58,745 bases of DNA from Mastigamoeba balamuthi (taxonomy: Eukaryota > Evosea > Mastigamoebida > Mastigamoebidae). The position numbers and the translations under genes are program-made. Every line of letters starts with the position of its first letter. The stretch's first letter is position 1. The stretch is taken from NCBI GenBank assembly GCA_902651635.1, contig CACRSC010000150.1, forward strand, positions 107,871-166,615, in the 5' to 3' direction. Under the pieces are notes generated by a model, which saw only the letters and a list, made by a program, of their open reading frames with translations, made no database searches and was not told the DNA's origin. Positions 53,867 to 58,745 of this stretch are shown in pieces.

Positions 53867-56166
53867 ATGCAGAAGCGAAGGCTATTCGGGCCCCTCCGCT
53901 CGGGCGGGCGCTCCGCCAAGAAGCGCACGGGGCCCTCCCCCGACACCATCGCCGCCCTGCGTGACGTGCGCCCGCGCATCTCGTCTCCCGGTTCTCTCTG
54001 TCCGCCAAATTTGCGCGGCGCGCGGGCCGGGAGATAATAATATCTCAACCTCTCCGCCACCGCCAGCTCTTCGAGGCGAACCCGCAGGACTTTGTGTGGG
54101 CCGTGGGCCGCGCGGGGGGCGCGGGCGACCCCAGCCCGCGCGTGTGCGACCACCTCGTGGCGCTGCTGCGGTCCAAGGGGCTCGCGGTGCCGTTCCTGCG
54201 CTCGGCCATCGCCGCAGAGGTCGAGGCCACGCCGCTGGGCCCGCAGCTGTTCCGCTCGTCGTCGGTCGCCACGCGGCTGCTGGCCTCGCTCTACCGCGAC
54301 GAGGCGCTCTCGTGGGTCCAGCTCTGCCTGCGCGCCTCGATACAGCGCATCTGCGCCATCGAGACGCCGCTCGAGATCGACCCCGCGCGGCTCGTCGAGC
54401 TGCCCGACGCCGAGGCCGTCGCCGCACGCAACGCGGCGCAGCTGAACCAGCTGCTGCAGGAGGTCTTTGACGGCATCAGCGAGTGCGCCGACAGGTGCCC
54501 CATGGCCCTGCGCGCGCTCTGGGCCCACGCGCGCCAGGTCACCGAGCGCCGCTTCCCGGAGCTCAAGCTCGTCGTCGTCGGCGGCCTCGCGTTCCTGCGG
54601 CTCATCGTCCCCGCCTTCGTCACCCCCGAGCAGTTCTCCCTCGCGCAGTCGCGTGAGCTCCTCTCCCCCCCTCTCGGCGCTCTGTGGGCCCTCAACGCCT
54701 CTCTCTCACTCACTCACTCCCCGCAGAGCTGCAGCCGCACACGAGGAGGACGCTCATACTGATGTCCAAGGGCCTGCAGCTCATCGCCAACGAGACGTTC
54801 GTGGCGTCGGACATCAGCGAGCCGTTCATGATCCCCATCCTGCCGTTTGTCCAGCGCAACATCGAGCCCTGCCGCCGCCTGCTGGCCGCCATCTCCGTGA
54901 GCCCCCTCCTCCTCCTCCGGCGTGCTGCCCTTGCTGACGAGCGAGCGCGCAGGTCATGCCGGACGGCGTGGACACTGCGCTGCAAGCGACCGTCGTCCCG
55001 CCCCCTGCGCAGGTGGACGCGGCCTACGCGGAGATCTACGGGGAGATGCAGCCCTACGAGGAAAAGTTCGCCCTGCTGCTGCAGGGCATGGCGCCCGAGT
55101 TCGTGCAGAAGCTGCAGAAGGCCCTGCACGCGGGCGAGGAGGAGGAGGCCGAGCCCGAGGAGGTCCCCGCAGACGAGCAGGAGGACACCCTGCGCCGCGA
55201 CCTGCACAAGAAGATCGACGATGCCTTCTCGTACGTGCACGAGAAGTACGTCCGCGAGCACCAGGCGCGCGTTGCCGCCGAGGCCGAGCTCGCGCGTGTC
55301 GAGAAGGAGAACGAGCGCCTCAAGGACCTCGTGGAGGCGCTCAAGCGCGAGCTGCGCCAGTCGGCCAAGCGCTCGGGCACCGACGTGAAGGACAAGGAGG
55401 GCCGCAGGAAAACAACGCCGCCGACGGGCGTCTTGGTGCTGCCGTCGCAGAGCCCGACCCCCATAGAGCCCGAAGGCTCGATGGCCGGGGCCGCCTCTGG
55501 CGCCGGCGGCGGGCAGCTGACGAGCTCGGGGTCGAGCTACTCGCTGAAGACGGACGCGCTCGTCGACGACTTCCCGCCAGAGCGCATTGTCAAGCGCAGG
55601 GAGCTCGTGCGGATGCTGGGCGAGGCCCGCAGCATCGTCTCGTCGATGTCGCAGCGCGTCAGCGACATTGCCGAGTTCGACAAGCTCGTGTACCTGGCCA
55701 AGGTGACGAGGGAGATACACCGCGCCGAGACGGTGCCCATCGAGGAGGAGTTCAAGCCCAACGCGGTGCAGCTGCAGCACACGCGCGGCGTCGACGCGAG
55801 TGCCCCCGACGTCATCGAGAGGGTGACGACGCTGCGCAAGGTCGTCAACCTGGTCATAAGCCAGATCCGCGAGTACCTCGACGTGGCCGAGGACTCGTAC
55901 AACCCCCAGAACGTGATGTTCTACGAGGCCAGAATCCGCACAATCCTCCAGGCGAGTCCCCCTCCCCAGCTCCCAGCTCCCAGCTCCCAGCTTCCAGCTC
56001 CCAGCTCCCAGTGTGCTCTGCGTGTTCTCAAGTGGGCGTACAGATGCTCGAGACCGGCAACACAACCATGTCATCAGACACGAGCAGCCCGTGCCCCACG
56101 AGGCATTGCCCGTCAAGCCCCGCGGGCGCCACCCCGCTCCCAGCGCTGCAGTCGACAAACAAATGA
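53867..56166 (+). CDS. RasGAP-domain protein with RasGAP_C-like coiled-coil tail
   Basis: Exons 53867..53965, 54067..54652, 54727..54896, 54953..55955, 56033..56166; 663 residues. RasGAPs accelerate GTP hydrolysis by Ras. Residues about 35-290 read as a RasGAP domain: PQLFRSSSVATRLLASLY (the FR-x-x-(S/T)-x-A-(T/S) segment with the likely arginine finger), then GGLAFLRLIVPAFVTP (the FLR motif) and TLILMSKGLQLIANETF (the L-x-K-x-LQ-x-(L/I)AN motif). The rest includes an acidic coiled coil (EKYVREHQARVAAEAELARV) and a helical C-terminal domain similar to the IQGAP/RasGAP_C region (NLVISQIREYLDVAEDSYNP). The last exon uses a phase-1 junction. Intron 4 has CCCAGCTC repeats. The first intron holds GAGATAATAATATCTC. 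Confidence 0.9.
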
Positions 56167-56371
56167 GCGGCATCACCCGCAGACTGTGGCTAACTCCTAC
56201 GAAGCAGCAGAACAATGATACCTTAGCCCGTGGTGTGAAATGATGAAAACTAGTTGGATTCGCGATTTGATTTGTTTTTGATTCTCGGTGGCAGATATTC
56301 TCGAGATTTTTCCGTTGTGTAAGCTCTTAATCGCGTGTTGCTCCCCACCAGCTGCGGCGTGGCGCGCGAAG
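56167..56371. promoter_or_regulatory. Spacer upstream of CSN5
   Basis: Contains AT-rich sequence and GCAGATATTCTCGAGATTTT (about 56293), 80 bases before the CSN5 ATG. Confidence 0.5.
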
Positions 56372-57592
56372 ATGGAGATGAGCAAGGAAGCCCAGGAGGC
56401 GCGCAAGCGCTGGGAGCTCGAGAACAAGATCGAGACCGTGGAGATGGACCAGATCTTCCGGTTCAACGAGGCGGAGGTCCAGTCGCAACTCCAAGCGCGC
56501 CCGTGGGGCAAGGAGTAACCTTCCAGCGCCTCTCCCGCCGCTCTCGCGCGCTCACGACGGTTCTCGCAGCCCGCACTTCTTCAAGCACGTCAAGGTCAGC
56601 GCGATCGCGCTGCTGAAGATGGTGATGCACGCGCGGTCTGGCGGGCAGTACGAGATCATGGGCCTGCTGGTCGGCAAGGTCATGGGCGACACCATGGTCG
56701 TCATGGACTCGTTCGCCCTGCCCGTCAAGGGCACCGAGACCCGCGTCAACGCCGGCTTCGAGGCCAACGAGGTGCTCTCTCCTTTCATTCTTTTTGTTTC
56801 CACCCCCGTCAGTTCGCAATTTGAATTCAATTGCTTTTTTATTCTGGGCAAATTACTGACCACGCCCCTGGGCGCAGTACATGGTGGACTACCTGATGGC
56901 GGTGCAGAGGGTCGGGCGGAAGGAGAACGCGTGCGGGTGGTACCACAGCCACCCCGGGTACGGGTGCTGGCTCTCGGGCATCGACGTGAGCACGCAGATG
57001 CTCTACCAGCAGTACCAGGACCCCTTCATCGCCATCGTCGTCGACCCCACGCGCACCATCTCGGCGGGCAAGGTCGAGATCGGCGCGTTCCGCACGTACC
57101 CGCAGGGCTACAAGCCCCCGGACGAGGGCCCGAGCCTGTACCAGACGATCCCGCTGAACAAGATCGAGGACTTTGGCGTGCACTGCAAGGCCTACTACCC
57201 GCTCGACATCACCTACTTCAAGAGCTCGCTCGACTCGCGCCTGCTGGACCTCCTGTGGAACAAGTACTGGGTCAACACCCTCAGCTCGTCGCCCCTGATC
57301 GCTGTGCGTCTCTCTTTCTCTCTCAGTTCTCGTTCTTACGTTTGCACTCTGTGGCTTGCAGAACGCGGCGTACTCGACGGGGCAGCTCGGGGACCTGGCG
57401 GAGAAGCTGGAGCAGGCCGAGCAGCAGGTGTCGCACAGCGCGGCGTCGCACCACCTGGGCGAGAAGAAGAAGGAGGAGTCGCAGCTGTCCAAGGTCAGCA
57501 AGGACGCGACCAAGCTCTGCGTCGAGCAGACGCACGGCCTCATGGCGCAGGTCATGAAGGACCTCCTCTTCAACTTCAAGCAGCAGCAGTAG
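56372..57592 (+). CDS. CSN5: COP9 signalosome subunit 5 (CSN5/JAB1), JAMM deneddylase
   Basis: Exons 56372..56514, 56570..56771, 56878..57303, 57362..57592; 333 residues, one shorter than human CSN5. It removes NEDD8 from cullins as the catalytic subunit of the COP9 signalosome. The zinc-binding JAMM motif is intact: [16 protein letters not shown] holds H-x-H and the downstream Asp, and the upstream Glu lies in YEIMGLLVG. Other family blocks include [37 protein letters not shown] and [20 protein letters not shown]. The second intron carries an AATTTGAATTCAATT inverted tract. All four exons are strongly constrained. Confidence 0.98.
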
Positions 57593-57763
57593 CAGCAGTA
57601 GCTCTCCTCTCCCCTGCCAGAGCGCTCCCTCTGCTCGCGACCCCTCACTCAGCACAGGCCACAAGATCAATCGATCAAAGGGCGATTTGTTTCCATCGAC
57701 ATCGACACAGAGAGCACAGAGAGGAGGAGGGGGCGGGGGACGCAGCGAGCGCCCTGCGCTGGC
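57593..57763. other. Convergent 3' spacer
   Basis: 171 bases between CSN5 and the Hakai-like gene, with GATCAATCGATC and purine-rich sequence. No gene. Confidence 0.5.
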
Positions 57764-58240
57764 CTACTGCCGCGGAGGGGAGGGGGAGGCCGAGGAGGGG
57801 GCAGCGGGGCGGTGCCCGCGCAGGCGCTGGTGTTCCTGCAGGCTGTACTCGCTGGGGTACGCCCGCTGGCACTGCTGCGCGGGGCACACGTACATGGTCG
57901 TCGCCTCTGCGATCGCCTCCACCGACGCCGGCGCCTTCCCGCACGTGCTGCACGGCCCGCCAGCCGCAGCGCACTCTGCGCAGAGCAGGTGCATGCAGGG
58001 GTGCTGCCCGGCGTGCCGGTGAGCTCTCAGTAGGCCAGGGGCAGGGGTCTGCAGGGGAGGGGAGTGGGATGGCATGGGATGGGATGGGATGGGAGGGATG
58101 GATGGGCAGCTGAGTACCAGGCGGCTGTATGTGGCGATGGGGAGCTTGCAGCGCGCGCAGAAGTGGGGCGGGCCGCCCGGGCGTCGCTTCACGCGCACCC
58201 CGACGAGCTCGGACGGGTCCAGGGGGGCAGCCTGCGCCAT
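57764..58240 (-). CDS. Hakai (CBLL1)-like RING/C2H2 protein, minimal form
   Basis: Exons on the complement 57764..58003 and 58118..58240; 120 residues. Hakai is an E3 ubiquitin ligase and a stable subunit of the m6A methyltransferase-associated complex. The protein matches the Hakai core: [15 protein letters not shown] spliced to [11 protein letters not shown] and CSTCGKAP (RING), then [21 protein letters not shown] (the C2H2 finger that follows in Hakai). Zinc ligands are C-x-x-C, C-x-H, C-x-x-C, C-x-x-C and C2H2. Unlike animal Hakai (about 490 residues) it has no long Pro-rich C terminus. Intron: GGGAT-type repeats, about 58050-58100. Confidence 0.9.
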   Translation of the reverse strand: MAQAAPLDPSELVGVRVKRRPGGPPHFCARCKLPIATYSRLVLSCPSIPPIPSHPMPSHSPPLQTPAPGLLRAHRHAGQHPCMHLLCAECAAAGGPCSTCGKAPASVEAIAEATTMYVCPAQQCQRAYPSEYSLQEHQRLRGHRPAAPSSASPSPPRQ

Positions 58241-58351
58241 GGCGCGTAAGATGGCAGACGCGTATCTAATAGTGATTCCTTTCAGGAAGATACACGAATC
58301 TTCGCAAACACACCGCCGCGGTGCCAATCACAGTAAGAATCACAGGCAGGC
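58241..58351. promoter_or_regulatory. Divergent promoter with AT-rich palindromic elements
   Basis: Contains GACGCGTATCTAATAG and GGAAGATACACGAATCTTCG within 60 bases, of the same type as the AGATAC..GTATCT palindromes at 18773 and 39030. Confidence 0.5.
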
Positions 58352-58745
58352 ATGTCCCACAGGGATCTCTCGCTCGACGACCTGAGGCCTGTGCGCCACG
58401 GCTACGACGCCTCGCGGTTCGCCGACGACACGGCGGCGCCCGAGGGGCCGTCGTCGTCGTCGTCGTCGAGCGAGTCGTCGGGCACGGACGCGGCGCTGGC
58501 AGCCCTGCGGCGCAAGTACCGCGTGGGCCCTCCGCGCCCAGCGCCCCCCAGGGCCCGCATCGCGCCCTCGGTCCTGCGCAAGACCCCTCTGGGCGCCCCG
58601 CAGGGCCCGCACCCGCGCGCGCCGGCCGTCGGGAGAGAGGGGCGAGCGCTGGCAGCGCACACGCGACGACGACGCGCTGCCCCGACGAGCGCAGACGTGG
58701 AGGACGAGGGCTACGAGCACGAGAGGGACGACGACGACGACGCGG
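58352..58745 (+). CDS. Unknown protein, N-terminal part (continues beyond the window)
   Basis: Open frame from the ATG at 58352 to the window end (131 codons). It starts MSHRDLSLDDLRPVRHGYDA and is low-complexity: Ser runs, Pro/Arg-rich, ending in acidic DEGYEHERDDDDD. I do not recognise the family; it may be an intrinsically disordered N terminus of a larger protein. Confidence 0.5.
   Translation, partial: MSHRDLSLDDLRPVRHGYDASRFADDTAAPEGPSSSSSSSESSGTDAALAALRRKYRVGPPRPAPPRARIAPSVLRKTPLGAPQGPHPRAPAVGREGRALAAHTRRRRAAPTSADVEDEGYEHERDDDDDA

Overview
The window is nuclear DNA from a GC-rich, intron-dense, gene-dense unicellular eukaryote. The evidence is a set of eukaryote-only genes (ribosomal protein S26, alpha-SNAP, CSN5, PI-PLC, an NBR1-type autophagy receptor, a Hakai-type RING protein, a NAK kinase, WBP11). 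Almost all are split by GT-AG introns of about 50-170 nt that restore a single reading frame. Nothing bacterial or organellar is visible. The family mix would suit a free-living amoeboid or flagellate protist, perhaps an amoebozoan. That placement is a guess from gene content, not a measurement.

Layout. 0-5.6 kb: the 3' end of an RNA 3'-phosphate cyclase, RPS26 and a delta-type PI-PLC. 5.7-10.4 kb: a PARP-like/TASOR-like coiled-coil protein (minus) and an ankyrin protein (plus). 10.6-15 kb: a GRAM protein and a six-EF-hand, coiled-coil, tail-anchored protein, both minus. 15-26 kb: a PP2C-like phosphatase (plus), a multi-pass membrane protein (minus), an unrecognised 225-residue gene (minus) that diverges from a coiled-coil/GATase-like gene (plus), a possible Spt23-like DNA-binding protein (plus) and alpha-SNAP (minus). 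26-32 kb: a TOM1/THH1-type seven-TM protein (plus) and a two-cyclase-domain membrane adenylyl cyclase homologue (minus). 32-39 kb: three tandem histidine acid phosphatases (minus). 39-44 kb: an alpha/beta hydrolase with a tRNA-Lys(CUU) inside an intron, an SLC35B-type nucleotide-sugar/PAPS transporter (minus) and a Kelch protein (plus). 45-58.7 kb: an AAK1/GAK-like kinase (plus), an NBR1-like receptor (minus), a 2.3-kb block of duplicated gene pieces and P-loop remnants, WBP11 (minus), a RasGAP protein (plus), CSN5 (plus), a Hakai-like RING protein (minus) and the 5' end of an unknown gene (plus).

The genes do not form an operon or pathway; they are ordinary neighbours alternating between strands, often divergently. 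Several concern membranes and signalling (PLC, cyclase, RasGAP, NAK kinase, alpha-SNAP, transporter). Between them lie lower-GC islands holding decayed sequence and partial copies of neighbouring genes. An AT-rich palindromic element around GAGATAT/ATATCTC recurs upstream of start codons and in 5'-proximal introns.

Exon models were assembled by hand by requiring GT-AG sites (one GC-AG), frame continuity and family resemblance. Internal exons are mostly well constrained. First exons without family support are the least certain. No alignments or database searches were run.
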